64,000 nt of DNA, taken from assembly GCF_000384335.2 (NCBI RefSeq), contig NZ_KQ031382.1, positions 2,801,545-2,865,544 of the forward strand, given 5' to 3'. A program made the translations under genes and the position numbers. Numbering within the stretch: position 1 is the stretch's first letter; every line of letters starts with the position of its first letter. Positions 1 through 9,173 of the stretch are shown here, in pieces. Source of the DNA: Hyphomicrobium sp. 99. Its GTDB lineage: Bacteria; Pseudomonadota; Alphaproteobacteria; Rhizobiales; Hyphomicrobiaceae. The notes under the pieces were generated by a model that was not told the DNA's origin, did no database searches, and was given only the letters and a program-made list of their open reading frames with translations.

Positions 1-11
1 CTCCTGCCGAC

Positions 12-1478
12 CTACTCCGATCTGAGCAAGATCGACCGTTCCAATATTAGGCGAGACATTATTCGTCCCTTGCCTTGCGCGATAATCGCAGGCGCGTCCT
101 TTGTAGGAACCATGATCCAGGCGGGTTTAGCGATCGTCGATATCGCGTTCGGACCGATCGTCGTAACCCTGAAGGGCACATATGAAAATTCATTCAGGCC
201 CGCGTCCCAGCTTGTCCGATAAATAGGGGCCGGCGCGTTGCGGACGAGCTCGGCAATTTGGGCACCGCTGATCTTCGATTGAGTATATGCCGGCGTGATC
301 AGTCCATCGAAGATTGAATGAACCGCAGCATATCCCAAGAAAACCATCGTAATACAAATGCCGCTCGCAACGAGAACTGCCCTCTTCTCCGCCAAAGCAT
401 CGTAGGCGAGGCCACCGAGCACGCATAGAGGCAGCACCATGGGCAAGATATAGCGGGGATTGACGTCAGCGGGCCAAAACAGAATGACCAGGGTACACGC
501 GAAAGCATAGCAGCTCAGCGCGAGAACAAAATGTCGAGGAACGCTTTTGGGCGTGGAACTGGCGCCCGTCAGCAGAAGCGCGATAGCCATAAACGCCGCT
601 GGAAAGGCCTCGAAAAAGAAGTGCGCGGCGTTGGCAAGCGGGTGCGGCAGAGCAATCTCATGAGATGATAGCCTCGTGTATCGCAACCACTCGCTTTGAT
701 CACCCGGAATAAAAACGTAGGCGTACCAGAGCCCTGCAGGAATGGCCGCAAGAAAGCCCGCTAGGATGAGGCCTGGAATTTGCCACCACGTAGATGTGAG
801 GGCTACGAACGCAAAAAGACCGAGCATGAAATAGGCAACGGGCTGAGGTCCCTTCAGCAGCGCAGCTATCGCCAGAAGGCCGCCAATACCAATCCAGCAA
901 CCCAGAGAAATACGTCCGGTGGCATATGAACGCCACCAAACAAGAAATGCGCCGAACAATATGACTGCGAGGGGTATGTCGGCCACCGACGTCACGTAAT
1001 ATCGCATGACGATGGGGCTCGCTAAAAATAAGGCCGCCCCGAATACCGCCGCTTCAGCGCTTACCACTGGCCGCAAGGCGCGCCATACCAGCAAAATGCC
1101 GGCCAGAAGAGACAGAATTATTGGGAGACGTGCAATAAACGGACTGACATGGCCGAAGGGCATGCTCATCGCCGCTATCAGCCAGGATAGAAGCGTTGGG
1201 CGCTCTATCCAACGCAAATTGTTGATGTGTGGCGTAAGCCAATTCCCATCGTCCAACGCGCTCTGAGCGATCGTTACAGTCAGTCCTTCAACGTAATGGT
1301 ACCCATGAAAAAGCGCGAGCGGCACCGAGACCAGCAGACAGACTCCAAATAGTGAAGGAAGCGAGAAATCTTTACTCGCTACGTCTCTCCACCATCGAAT
1401 GACTTGCCGTGCAGATCGTTGAAGTGCTGCGGCACGCCCATATTCAGCAGGGCGCAAGCCAACAATTTCATTCGTCAT
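12..1478 (-). CDS. GT39/ArnT-like membrane glycosyltransferase
   Basis: A 488-residue polytopic inner-membrane protein of the dolichyl-phosphate-mannose/ArnT-like glycosyltransferase group (GT-C fold). The first periplasmic loop after the N-terminal membrane helix carries the acidic, ligand-binding type segment 'DGNWLTPHINNLRWIERP', typical of the family, and is followed by about ten hydrophobic segments and a short C-terminal domain. Such enzymes move a sugar from a polyprenyl-phosphate donor to lipid A, a protein or another envelope acceptor; the acceptor here is unknown. Length is near that of shorter family members. No partner gene lies beside it, and the next gene upstream on this strand is only a remnant. 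Family assignment is confident, substrate is not. Confidence 0.85.
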   Translation of the reverse strand: MTNEIVGLRPAEYGRAAALQRSARQVIRWWRDVASKDFSLPSLFGVCLLVSVPLALFHGYHYVEGLTVTIAQSALDDGNWLTPHINNLRWIERPTLLSWLIAAMSMPFGHVSPFIARLPIILSLLAGILLVWRALRPVVSAEAAVFGAALFLASPIVMRYYVTSVADIPLAVILFGAFLVWWRSYATGRISLGCWIGIGGLLAIAALLKGPQPVAYFMLGLFAFVALTSTWWQIPGLILAGFLAAIPAGLWYAYVFIPGDQSEWLRYTRLSSHEIALPHPLANAAHFFFEAFPAAFMAIALLLTGASSTPKSVPRHFVLALSCYAFACTLVILFWPADVNPRYILPMVLPLCVLGGLAYDALAEKRAVLVASGICITMVFLGYAAVHSIFDGLITPAYTQSKISGAQIAELVRNAPAPIYRTSWDAGLNEFSYVPFRVTTIGPNAISTIAKPAWIMVPTKDAPAIIAQGKGRIMSRLILERSILLRSE

Positions 1479-1767
1479 TTTTTGGATTACCTGACGGCAA
1501 GAGGCGAGAGCGTGCTTGTCGAGATGACTAGCTTGTGATCAAAGGCGGAACAACGTCCGCATTCTTACCGATCTGTAAATATCTCGCTTTGATGATCGCA
1601 GTGATGCATCGATGCAAATGCCGCTCTCTTTTTGGCTCAAATCCCTATGAAAATTCGCAGCTAAGCGGCCCATGTCAGGACGCTTAGCGTCAGCGAGTTC
1701 CTCTGAGCCACGCACCGCCGATCGCACCGGTAGACACGTTCAGCCTCGTCGGCCGAGAGAGTGAAAT

Positions 1768-2160
1768 CTACTGCGCCATATATTTTACTTCCGCCATCGA
1801 CGGCAGATTTTCGAGTAGCAGGCCAAGGCCTTCCGCATAGGTGAGATGCGAGATCACCGCGTCACGGAGCTTTGGAAACGAAAGTTCTGCGAGCATCGCG
1901 ATTTGCGCGACTGTCATCACTTCCCCCGCCTCGGGCCCAATCATCGTGGAGCCGGCAATCCGGTCGTCGTTCTCTCCCACCAATATCTTCATGAAGCCTT
2001 CCGTCTCGTCCGTGGCGTTTGTCCAGAGCACGTTGCTCATCGGCAGTTGAGCAACCCGAACCGGGATGCCCTAGCGACGCGCTTCGCCCTCATCCAGTCC
2101 TACGCGTGCCAGCGGCGGGTCCATAAACATCACATGGTGGATGAGGCGGTCGTCAGTCCG
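1768..2160 (-). pseudogene. C-terminal remnant of FAD-dependent pyridine nucleotide-disulfide oxidoreductase
   Basis: Reading the minus strand in one frame from 2160 to 1768 gives the dimerisation domain of a mercuric-reductase/dihydrolipoamide-dehydrogenase-like flavoprotein. It has the family segment 'MDPPLARVGLDEGEARR', then 'ETEGFMKILV' and 'IAGSTMIGPEAGEVM', and a normal C-terminus. An in-frame TAG at 2071-2073 interrupts it, and upstream of about 2160 the frame closes with another stop. The FAD and NAD domains with the redox disulfide are absent. A 90-residue open frame starting after the TAG could be translated but would not make an enzyme. This is a decayed gene. Confidence 0.8.
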
Positions 2161-2258
2161 TCGTTAAATCTTCTACCTCTGACATTCCTGATCTCCCTGC
2201 TGTGTTGCGGGCCGGAACGAGAGCGACCTTTCCAATCGCCGCAAAATTCCAAGATCGA

Positions 2259-2420
2259 TTAGCGGAGGAAGCCTTTGATCGCCGCCGCGATCTCATCAGA
2301 ATGAGTTTCAAGTGCGAAGTGGCCAGTATCAAAGAATGTCACGGCGGCATTTGGAATGTCGCGTTTGAACGCTTCGGCGCCGGACGGCAAAAAATGCAGC
2401 ATGGCCGTTTGCGGCAACCG
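2259..2420 (-). pseudogene. C-terminal fragment of an alpha/beta hydrolase
   Basis: The last roughly 45 codons of a minus-strand frame ending at 2259 match the C-terminus of alpha/beta hydrolases: 'LPSGAEAFKRDIPNA' followed by 'FFDTGHFALETH', where the His of 'TGHFALET' is the usual catalytic-triad histidine. Upstream of about 2400 the open frame continues to 2513 but no longer resembles the family, and the nucleophile elbow and lid domain are missing. It sits beside another broken gene (1768-2160), so the 1.7-2.6 kb stretch looks like a graveyard of deleted genes. Confidence 0.65.
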
Positions 2421-2753
2421 CGCTAAGCAGGCCGCACTTCGCCAGCGACTTAGGTAAGAAACTTCTCCGCTCTTCACTGCATGACCTTCGATATCCCACG
2501 AAGAAAAAGGCAACGTCGGCGCTAATTCCGAAATTCAACCTGCGCGCACTTCCGGACGACGCCGACGGCACCACCTCAATGCTAGAAATTCAGGCGTTTC
2601 CTGCACAAGCATTGAGCTTGACGGCGCATCAACCGAACAGTCAATTGATGAAGAGAATGCGCACGGCAATCTGGCTTGCTGCGCTGTAGACGCGAGACAA
2701 ACCAGTTGATCCGAGCTGCTTGGAAGCGCTAACGCACAGGATAAGCTGTTCTC

Positions 2754-3698
2754 ATGTCGGATCGACTACGCGTATCGACGAACGGCCAGCTTTTCGCCCG
2801 GAATCTCGATTGGAACCTGGTCAAGTTGTTCCTCGGGATCGTGCGTTCCGGCGGCATCAGCACAGCCGCACGCGCGCTCAACAAGCAGCAGCCGACGATA
2901 AGTGCGGGCCTCAAACGCCTCGAGGATCACGTCGGGGCTCAGCTTTTTGTCAGGACGGCAAGGGGTGTCGCGTTGACGCCCGCCGCGCACTCGTTTCTTA
3001 AAGCCGCGGAGGCAATTGAAGTTTTAATATCGGGGCTACCCGGCGAAGTTGCGAGGACTTCAGAAAATCTGCAGGGTCTCGTAACAGTGCGCGCGATTTC
3101 AGACCTTGTCTCGCCCGAATTCGACCAGGCGATGGTGGCTTTCCACCAGATCAATCCCGACGTTGAGATCCGCCTCGACATTGCGCCCTGGCGCGATGTG
3201 GTGCTGTCGGTCAAGGACGGCAGCGCCGATATTGGGATTGCTTGCGACGCTGCCACGAGTTCGGAGCTTTGCTATCGCCCTCTGATGCGTGAATGGCAGC
3301 AGCTTTACTGTGGCCGGGGACATCCGGCATTCGGCAAAGGAATATCCGATCCGAAAATTGCGGCTGACGAGATTTTCGTTTTGACCGGCAAAGACGAGCC
3401 CGCGGAGCTTGCCAGCTTTCGCCATCGTTATGGACTAGGAGAACGCGCAGGCGGGTCCGCGGAGACGCTGTACGAGGTCAAGCGGCTTATTCAAATTGGC
3501 ATTGGGATAGGCTTCCTGCCGACGGCTGTTGCGGCAGAGGCCGTCGAGGCCGGAGAACTCTGGCCAATGCTCGATCCCGCTATTTTGCCGACGTATCATG
3601 TTTACCTCATCACGCGGGACGCAAAGCTTAGTGCGCCGGCGCGCGCACTTCTCGACATGATAGACATGAATTTGAATCCCGGTGACGCTGCGATCTAG
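2754..3698 (+). CDS. LysR-family transcriptional regulator
   Basis: A 314-residue LysR-type regulator. The winged helix-turn-helix occupies about residues 18-78 ('NLVKLFLGIVRSGGISTAARAL', then 'QQPTISAGLKRLEDHVG' as recognition helix). It is followed by the linker helix and a two-lobe periplasmic-binding-protein-like effector domain to residue about 305. It stands directly upstream of, and in the same direction as, the unit at 3807-6790, and is its most likely regulator. LysR regulators usually control an adjacent gene set in response to a small co-inducer; the ligand is unknown. The N-terminus has about 17 residues before the usual LysR start, so the true start may be slightly internal. Confidence 0.9.
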   Translation: MSDRLRVSTNGQLFARNLDWNLVKLFLGIVRSGGISTAARALNKQQPTISAGLKRLEDHVGAQLFVRTARGVALTPAAHSFLKAAEAIEVLISGLPGEVARTSENLQGLVTVRAISDLVSPEFDQAMVAFHQINPDVEIRLDIAPWRDVVLSVKDGSADIGIACDAATSSELCYRPLMREWQQLYCGRGHPAFGKGISDPKIAADEIFVLTGKDEPAELASFRHRYGLGERAGGSAETLYEVKRLIQIGIGIGFLPTAVAAEAVEAGELWPMLDPAILPTYHVYLITRDAKLSAPARALLDMIDMNLNPGDAAI

Positions 3699-3806
3699 TG
3701 CGGGGAATGTCGAGCCATAGATTTTGTCTATGCCTCGCATCGATACACGGCGGCTTCTGACATTCGCGTGCCGATGTCATCCTGCGGTCTCTTTCATGAG
3801 GCGCAG

Positions 3807-4643
3807 ATGGTGGAACTCAACGAAACGCTGGGGTTGTGGGAACGCTCGCTGATCGCATGGCCGGACGGTCAACAGGATACGACAACCTTCGTCGCCTGGC
3901 TGCAAGGCCCGAGCCTGTTCGCCGATCTGCGGCAACCAGCCAATCCGCCATCGTTTGACGACGTCACTTGCCTCAATGACTTGCAGTGCCATCATCTTGA
4001 ATGGCTAGCGCGTCAGGAGGGCTTCGCGGGCAGATTTGCTCGAGCGGGCGATGCCTTCGAATGGCACCGCATGATTGATTATCAATGCGCGAGCGACACA
4101 GCGGATGCGGGCTACCTGAGCTTCTCCGACGGCATCCTCGTCGAACGCGGCCGAGACATTCCCTACATCGAGCACTGGCATCAAACATCGCAACGCATAC
4201 CTCCCTACTTCGCAGCGCGAATGCGAGACCAGAACGGCCTTGAGGGATTTCTTGTCCGGGTCGGAGATATTTTCATGTACGTGCGAAACCGAGCGGTAAC
4301 GCTTCCCCGCGGTGGTTCGCTCGCCCAGCTCGTAAGTGATGGATCGCCTCAAGAAACGCGGTCTCTGCTGGATTGCGAAATCTCATTGGGACGCGTGCGC
4401 GAAGGCTCGTGGCTGATCGGCCGATCGAGCCTCCCTTTCCGCGTCAATGCAGATCTCGCACCTAAATTTTCGGGCGACGATGCAAACATTGCGATCGCGG
4501 ACATCACCGCGGCAGGTGAGGCGTCAGTTCGGAATTGGAAGATCGTCGACCTCGAAGTCGACCCTCAAAAACAAAATTCACCGGGGAAGGAACACGACGA
4601 AGGAGCGCTTTTCTTTTTTCAGTCAATGACAGGGAGAGCCTAA
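3807..4643 (+). CDS. unrecognised protein in a LysR-controlled uptake/oxygenase unit
   Basis: I do not recognise this family. The open frame begins at 3768, but the ATG at 3807 has a GAGG element six bases upstream, while 3768 has no visible ribosome-binding site, so a 278-residue protein is preferred. No signal peptide or membrane helix is visible. The protein is rich in acidic and aromatic residues, with segments such as 'FVAWLQGPSLFADLRQP' near residue 30 and 'DGILVERGRDIPYIEHWHQ' near residue 125, giving a soluble beta-rich look. It ends five bases before the start of the binding protein gene at 4649, so it is almost certainly co-transcribed with it and with the oxygenase. An auxiliary enzyme or ligand-binding protein is possible, but function cannot be assigned. 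Confidence 0.8.
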   Translation: MVELNETLGLWERSLIAWPDGQQDTTTFVAWLQGPSLFADLRQPANPPSFDDVTCLNDLQCHHLEWLARQEGFAGRFARAGDAFEWHRMIDYQCASDTADAGYLSFSDGILVERGRDIPYIEHWHQTSQRIPPYFAARMRDQNGLEGFLVRVGDIFMYVRNRAVTLPRGGSLAQLVSDGSPQETRSLLDCEISLGRVREGSWLIGRSSLPFRVNADLAPKFSGDDANIAIADITAAGEASVRNWKIVDLEVDPQKQNSPGKEHDEGALFFFQSMTGRA

Positions 4644-4648
4644 TCACT

Positions 4649-5710
4649 ATGCGTTCGATCCTTCGTCTAGCCGTTTGCGCCTCTGGACTTCTTCTCGCAG
4701 GCGCACCGCATCAAGCGCGCGCGGAAGAAACCTTCAAGGTCGCGTGGTCGATTTATACGGGCTACCTTCCCTGGCCCTACGCGCAACACGCGGGCATTCT
4801 TCAAAAGTGGGCGAAAAAATACGGCATCAATATCGAGTTGGTGCAGGTCAACGACTACATCGAATCGATCAATCAGTTCACCGGCGGCAAGGCCGATGCC
4901 GTCGCCGCAACAACAATGGACGCTCTGACCATACCCGCCGCCGGAGGCGTCGATACGACCATTCCGATCCTAGGCGACTATTCGAACGGCAATGACGGGA
5001 TCGTCCTCAAGGGTGCGAACAAAACATTTGCCGATCTCAAGGGCAAAAAGATCAACCTCGTCCAGTTCTCCATCTCACATTACATGCTGGCCCGCGCATT
5101 CGCGGCCCATCACATGAATATGGACGACGCCAAGCTACAGAATGTTTCGGATGCGGACTTCGTCGCGGCTTTTCAGACAGCGGACGTTGATGCGGTCGTT
5201 GCCTGGAACCCGGCATTTATCGAGTTGAAGAAGCAGCCCAATGTCAGCATCGTCTATCAGTCGACCGAAATGCCCGGTGAGTTAGTCGACGCGCTCCTCG
5301 TCAATACCAAGGTCCTGAAGGACCATCCCGAATTCGGCAAAGCACTGACCGGAGCTTGGTTCGAGACACTCGCGATCATCAATGGCAATGACGAGAAAAG
5401 CAAGGAGGCTCGGCAGTTCATGGCCGACCTCTCCGGAACGACCGTAGAGAGCATCAACTCGCAGATCGAGACGACGGCGTTCTATTACGATCCTGGCGTC
5501 GGCGCGAAGTCGATCCGCTCGCCGGAAATGGCAACAGCGATGGATCTCGTCCGCAGTTTCAGCTTCGACCATCAGCTCATGGGCAACGATGCCAAGTCAA
5601 AGGACGCGATCGGCATCGCGCTTCCGGGCAAGACTCTCGGCGACAACTCGAACGTAAAGCTCCGGCTTGATGATACGTTCATGCAGCTTGCCGCGGACAA
5701 CAAGCTTTAG
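4649..5710 (+). CDS. ABC transporter substrate-binding protein, urea-carboxylase-region (TIGR03427-like) type
   Basis: A 353-residue periplasmic binding protein of the NMT1/nitrate-taurine superfamily. The start at 4649 follows AGGGAGA and gives a clean signal peptide cleaved after 'HQARA'. Diagnostic segments include 'WSIYTGYLPWPY', 'NDYIESINQ', 'DYSNGNDGIVL' and, near the C-terminus, 'FSFDHQLMGNDAKSKDAIG'. This is the subgroup annotated as a putative urea (now often guanidine-related) ABC transporter binding protein. No permease or ATPase is adjacent, so it is an orphan here. Its paralogue at 23352-24422 heads a full importer that it might use. It is co-directional with the unknown gene upstream and the oxygenase 45 bases downstream. 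The ligand is unknown, likely a small nitrogen- or sulfur-containing organic compound. Confidence 0.88.
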   Translation: MRSILRLAVCASGLLLAGAPHQARAEETFKVAWSIYTGYLPWPYAQHAGILQKWAKKYGINIELVQVNDYIESINQFTGGKADAVAATTMDALTIPAAGGVDTTIPILGDYSNGNDGIVLKGANKTFADLKGKKINLVQFSISHYMLARAFAAHHMNMDDAKLQNVSDADFVAAFQTADVDAVVAWNPAFIELKKQPNVSIVYQSTEMPGELVDALLVNTKVLKDHPEFGKALTGAWFETLAIINGNDEKSKEARQFMADLSGTTVESINSQIETTAFYYDPGVGAKSIRSPEMATAMDLVRSFSFDHQLMGNDAKSKDAIGIALPGKTLGDNSNVKLRLDDTFMQLAADNKL

Positions 5711-5755
5711 GGAAAGCGATTAGGTTCCTTATCCAACGGGGTTACGAGGCAAGAG

Positions 5756-6790
5756 ATGAGCAAATCGGAAAACTTCTCGAGTATTCCCATCGTCGATATC
5801 ACCAAGCTCCGGATTGGCACGCTTGCCGAGCAGAAGGCGGTTGCAGAAGAGCTTGGAAAGGCAGCACGCGCGGTCGGCTTCGTCTACATCACGGGCGGCG
5901 GCATAGATGAATCGCTTTTTGACGGCGTTCTCGATGCGACCAAGCGCTTCTTTGCGTTGCCGTACGACGAGAAAATGAAGGTCTACATCGGCAACTCGCG
6001 TTGTCATCGCGGCTACGTTCCGGAAGGTGAAGAGGTCTTCGCCTCCGGAACAAAAGACAAGAAGGAGGCTTACGACCTTTCGATCGATTTGCCGGCCGAT
6101 GATCCGGACTACGTTTCAGGCAATCCGCTTCTCGGACCCAATCAATGGCCGGACCTCCCGGGTTTCGCTAAGGCAGTCGACGATTACTACAGCGCCGTTT
6201 TTGCACTGGGCCGCGTCCTATTGCGCGGGTTTTCGATGGCAATCGGCGAGGAGCCGACGTTCTTCGATCAATACGTCACCAAGCCGCCAAGTCAGTTGCG
6301 TCTTATCCATTATCCTTTCGACACCAGCGCCGAAGATCGACCTGGAATCGGAGCTCATACCGATTACGAGTGTTTTACGCTGTTGAGATCGACGAGCCCC
6401 GGGCTCGAAGTCATGAATGGCGCCGGCGAATGGATCGATGCTCCTCCCCTTCCCGGCGCCTACATCGTCAATATCGGCGATATGATGGAGATCTGGACGA
6501 ACGGCGAATTCACCGCAACCTCACATCGCGTTCGAAAGGTGTCCGAAGAACGCTATTCGTTTCCGCTCTTTTTCGCGGCCGACTATGACACGGTTGTCGC
6601 CCCTTTGCCGCGTTACGCAGCCGCCGACAAGCCAATGCGCGCTTCTCTCAAGGCAGGTGAACACCTCTTTGCTCAGACCATGCAGAGCTTCACCTATTTG
6701 AAAGAGCGTCGTGCGCGCGGCGAGATCGCGCTGCCCGAAGGATCCGCGCCGTTATCGTCCTTCGGACAGGAAGCTCGCCAAAAATATTGA
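5756..6790 (+). CDS. 2-oxoglutarate/Fe(II)-dependent oxygenase, isopenicillin N synthase-like
   Basis: A 344-residue cytosolic non-haem iron oxygenase with the N-terminal DIOX_N region ('IPIVDITKL', 'GFVYITGGGI') and a C-terminal 2OG-Fe(II) core. The facial triad is visible as His201 and Asp203 in 'GAHTDYE' and His257 in 'TSHRVRK'. Arg267 and Ser269 ('RYS') are the usual 2-oxoglutarate-binding pair, so the enzyme should be active. The conserved 'GPNQWPDLPGF' places it in the bacterial IPNS-like group that hydroxylates small molecules, including some guanidino amino acids. It is the last gene of the 3807-6790 unit, so it probably hydroxylates the compound bound by the upstream binding protein or a product of it. 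The substrate is not determinable. Confidence 0.88.
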   Translation: MSKSENFSSIPIVDITKLRIGTLAEQKAVAEELGKAARAVGFVYITGGGIDESLFDGVLDATKRFFALPYDEKMKVYIGNSRCHRGYVPEGEEVFASGTKDKKEAYDLSIDLPADDPDYVSGNPLLGPNQWPDLPGFAKAVDDYYSAVFALGRVLLRGFSMAIGEEPTFFDQYVTKPPSQLRLIHYPFDTSAEDRPGIGAHTDYECFTLLRSTSPGLEVMNGAGEWIDAPPLPGAYIVNIGDMMEIWTNGEFTATSHRVRKVSEERYSFPLFFAADYDTVVAPLPRYAAADKPMRASLKAGEHLFAQTMQSFTYLKERRARGEIALPEGSAPLSSFGQEARQKY

Positions 6791-6823
6791 GCGAGGACGC
6801 CCGTGGCCGTCGTCGCCGACTTC

Positions 6824-6862
6824 GAGATTCGCCGCGAGAACTCCAGTCGCGCGGCGAATCTC
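6824..6862. terminator. long perfect inverted repeat between convergent genes
   Basis: GAGATTCGCCGCG at 6824-6836 is repeated as its exact reverse complement at 6850-6862, giving a 13-bp perfect stem with a 13-base loop. It lies between the oxygenase (ends 6790, plus) and the CYTH gene (ends 6899, minus), the expected site of a shared terminator. Neither side has a clear T-run, so it could also act as an mRNA-stabilising hairpin. Confidence 0.5.
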
Positions 6863-6898
6863 GGCAATCAAAACCACGCGCAATTAGTGCGCGATACC

Positions 6899-7360
6899 TT
6901 ACGGCATCGCCATTTTGTGGAGGTTAACTTTTCGATAGCACTCGTCGCCCGTGACCTCGACACCAAGCCAATCCGGGCGGCCGAATTCAGTGCCTGTTGC
7001 CGGAAGCTCGATTTCAGCAATGACGATACCGGCAAGGTCACCGCTGTACTCGTCAATCTCCCAGGTAAACCCACCACACGAAACGATGTGACGCGTCTTC
7101 TCGATAATCCTGCCTTGACAGTGATTTGCCAGAAGTTCGTTCGAATCTAGGAGAGGGATCTCGTATTCGAACTCCGCCCGGATCAAACCGCTGCGAGGGC
7201 CCTTGATGGTAATCGTTGCGCGGTCACCCTCAATGCGTACCCGCACCTTGCGGCCGCCCTCAGTTGCGATCAGACCATCGCGGATAGAGAGACTGCGAAC
7301 GCACAGCGTTCTCCATCCGTCGTTTGCAACAAGGAACTTACGCTCGATCTCTACGGCCAT
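6899..7360 (-). CDS. CYTH domain protein (inorganic triphosphatase family)
   Basis: A 153-residue CYTH/triphosphate tunnel metalloenzyme. The start at 7360 is chosen because the family begins with the ExExK signature and the sequence here is 'MAVEIERKFLV'; GGGAGTGG precedes it. The alternating charged beta-strands that line the tunnel are visible ('KVRVRIEGDRATITIKG', 'AEFEYEIPL', 'WEIDEYSGD', 'IVIAEIELP'). Bacterial members hydrolyse tripolyphosphate or other triphosphates using Mg2+ or Mn2+ in the cytosol. Single-domain proteins of about 150 residues are common in alphaproteobacteria. It stands alone, convergent with the oxygenase. Confidence 0.88.
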   Translation of the reverse strand: MAVEIERKFLVANDGWRTLCVRSLSIRDGLIATEGGRKVRVRIEGDRATITIKGPRSGLIRAEFEYEIPLLDSNELLANHCQGRIIEKTRHIVSCGGFTWEIDEYSGDLAGIVIAEIELPATGTEFGRPDWLGVEVTGDECYRKVNLHKMAMP

Positions 7361-7976
7361 GCTTCGACCACTCCCTGCCGTGGTAGGAACCACGCAGTGT
7401 TCAATCCTCCTACTTTATTGACCTGTGGCTCCAGAAGCGATCTGTCGCACGTATGAGCTCAGATGCTTGAACGGGACGCCATTCGCTTCACCTACGGCCT
7501 GCTACAGTCGCGAGAGCCATTCGCTGACTAAGCAGCACACCGTGTGGACGGCAATCTTTCAGTCGGCGATGACATATATCATACGGTGGAGCGGTCTCTA
7601 ATAAACGCCTAACGACCCGCAACTTCGCACCCCGGCCTGGCCTGGCACATACGACAGTTTTGAAAAGCTCGTTCGAGTGGCTCAATACAATGGGCCCATC
7701 GTCGGACATTCGGCGAGCTATTTGATTGCATATCCGAGCCAGGGCCCACTCGCGAAACAATTAGAGCTTCATACGTGGGGCCCGTCGATCAGACGGGCGT
7801 TCGAGCTGAACGTCTTTCAATCCGAACAATATTTGCATTTTCTCATACAGAGATTCATTCGCCTGGCAACAATTGATAGCAGCGGTTCCTGTGCCTTCGC
7901 CGAAGCCTCACGAATTCCCACGGCTCGAATATCGCTCAACTAAAATTTTGTAAAAAGACATTGGCATTGGTCAGCC
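7361..7976. other. gene-poor stretch
   Basis: About 600 bases without a supportable gene. Short open frames on both strands (for example 7677-7943 plus) show no family resemblance, no good ribosome-binding site and no preferred codon pattern. I see no tRNA, repeat or terminator in it. The right end holds the promoter region of the gene at 7977. Confidence 0.5.
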
Positions 7977-9173
7977 TTGATGATCCCCGACGAGGAAAAA
8001 GCGATTTTTTTCGATCCCGCAGGGCGCAGAGCCCGCGTCGTCAATCGCATAATTTTCATTTGCGCGCTTGCCATCGCTGCAGCTTCCGCCGTTTTGGCGG
8101 CAGGCATATTGATTGCACCAGTCCTTCCTCAGATATCCTTAAGCCAGGAAACCAAGAGCGCATCAGGCGCTGCCGAAGCGACACCTTATTCGGCGGACAA
8201 TCGTTACAATGCGATCGGCAACAGGTCGCTTCCCGAAGATGCCGCTGCTGTGAAGCGGTTTGCTTTCTTCTCAGGCAGGGATCCCAGCAGTTTCATTTCG
8301 CTTCAGGAACACTATGACGTAATCGACGCCATCCTTCCGGATTGGATATCACTCGCGGCCCACGGAAAAGGGATCACACGGCCATGGGTGAGCGGAGAAA
8401 CATCCGTGCGGCAATTTCGTGAAGAAAAAGGAATTCATCTCGAAATTTACCCAACGCTATCGACGGATCTCTCACTAAGCGAGACGTCTGCTGCTCTCGC
8501 AAACCCCGAGAACCGCCACCTCATAGCCGCCAGTATTGACCGCTATCTCGCCGACGCAAAATACGAAGGGGTAACGATAGATTTGGAACAATTGGGACCG
8601 GAGAACCATACAAACCTGGTCCTACTCCTTAACGAAATCGGTAGCCTGATCCGACCAAAGGGTCGCAAGATTATTTACGTGATGGCGGCGCGTCAACCCG
8701 ATAGTCGCGACCAAGAGCTGCTGCGCCTCGCCGATCTCGTGCTGGTCGAGACCTACGAAAATTCTTCAGATCCTGACGCCGGACCGCCAGCGAGCCAAGG
8801 CTGGTTTGAAGACGAGCTGCGCATGCTGCAGCGTAACGTCGACCTCCGAAAGTTGATTTTGGGCATCGGATCATATGCAAATGATTGGGATACCCTCGGG
8901 CGCCGCCGCCAAATCTCGGTGCAAAGAGCCTGGGAGCTTTCGGATGAGGCAAAATCCGCACCGACTTTTGAATCCAACACGCTCAATCTGCATTTCCGCT
9001 ACCAAACAAGCGACGCTTCCGAACATTCCGTGTGGTTTCTGGATGGTGTGACAGCCTTTAATCAAACCCGAGCTGCTCTGGCCATAAAGCCGGCCGGACT
9101 TGCATTATGGCGTCTCGGCCCTTGTAGTCGAGTGGCGGATCGCCGCCTTGGCCTTGCAGATAGTAGTCCTTGA
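7977..9173 (+). pseudogene. truncated GH18-like/GT2 polysaccharide synthesis protein (N-terminal part only)
   Basis: The first roughly 380 codons encode the N-terminus of a large rhizobial-type membrane protein that normally joins a GH18 (chitinase-like) domain, a polysaccharide deacetylase and a GT2 glycosyltransferase. Seen here are a short cytosolic leader with 'FDPAGRRARVVNR', one membrane helix at about residues 24-48, and a GH18-like barrel including 'YEGVTIDLEQLG' at the position of the GH18 catalytic strand and ending 'AGLALWRLG'. At about 9117 the family match stops and the frame runs into sequence complementary to the gene at 9058-9318, ending at 9173 with an unrelated tail. The deacetylase and GT2 parts, normally several hundred more residues, are gone. 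A deletion or recombination joint at this point is the simplest explanation. Confidence 0.75.

Noticed and set aside
3699..4648. Guanidine (ykkC-type) riboswitch before the binding-protein unit
   Set aside because: The binding-protein subgroup made this plausible, but no conserved riboswitch core or terminator/antiterminator structure was seen upstream of 3807 or 4649.
7677..7943. 88-codon plus frame in the gap before 7977
   Set aside because: No ribosome-binding site, no domain and no supporting context.
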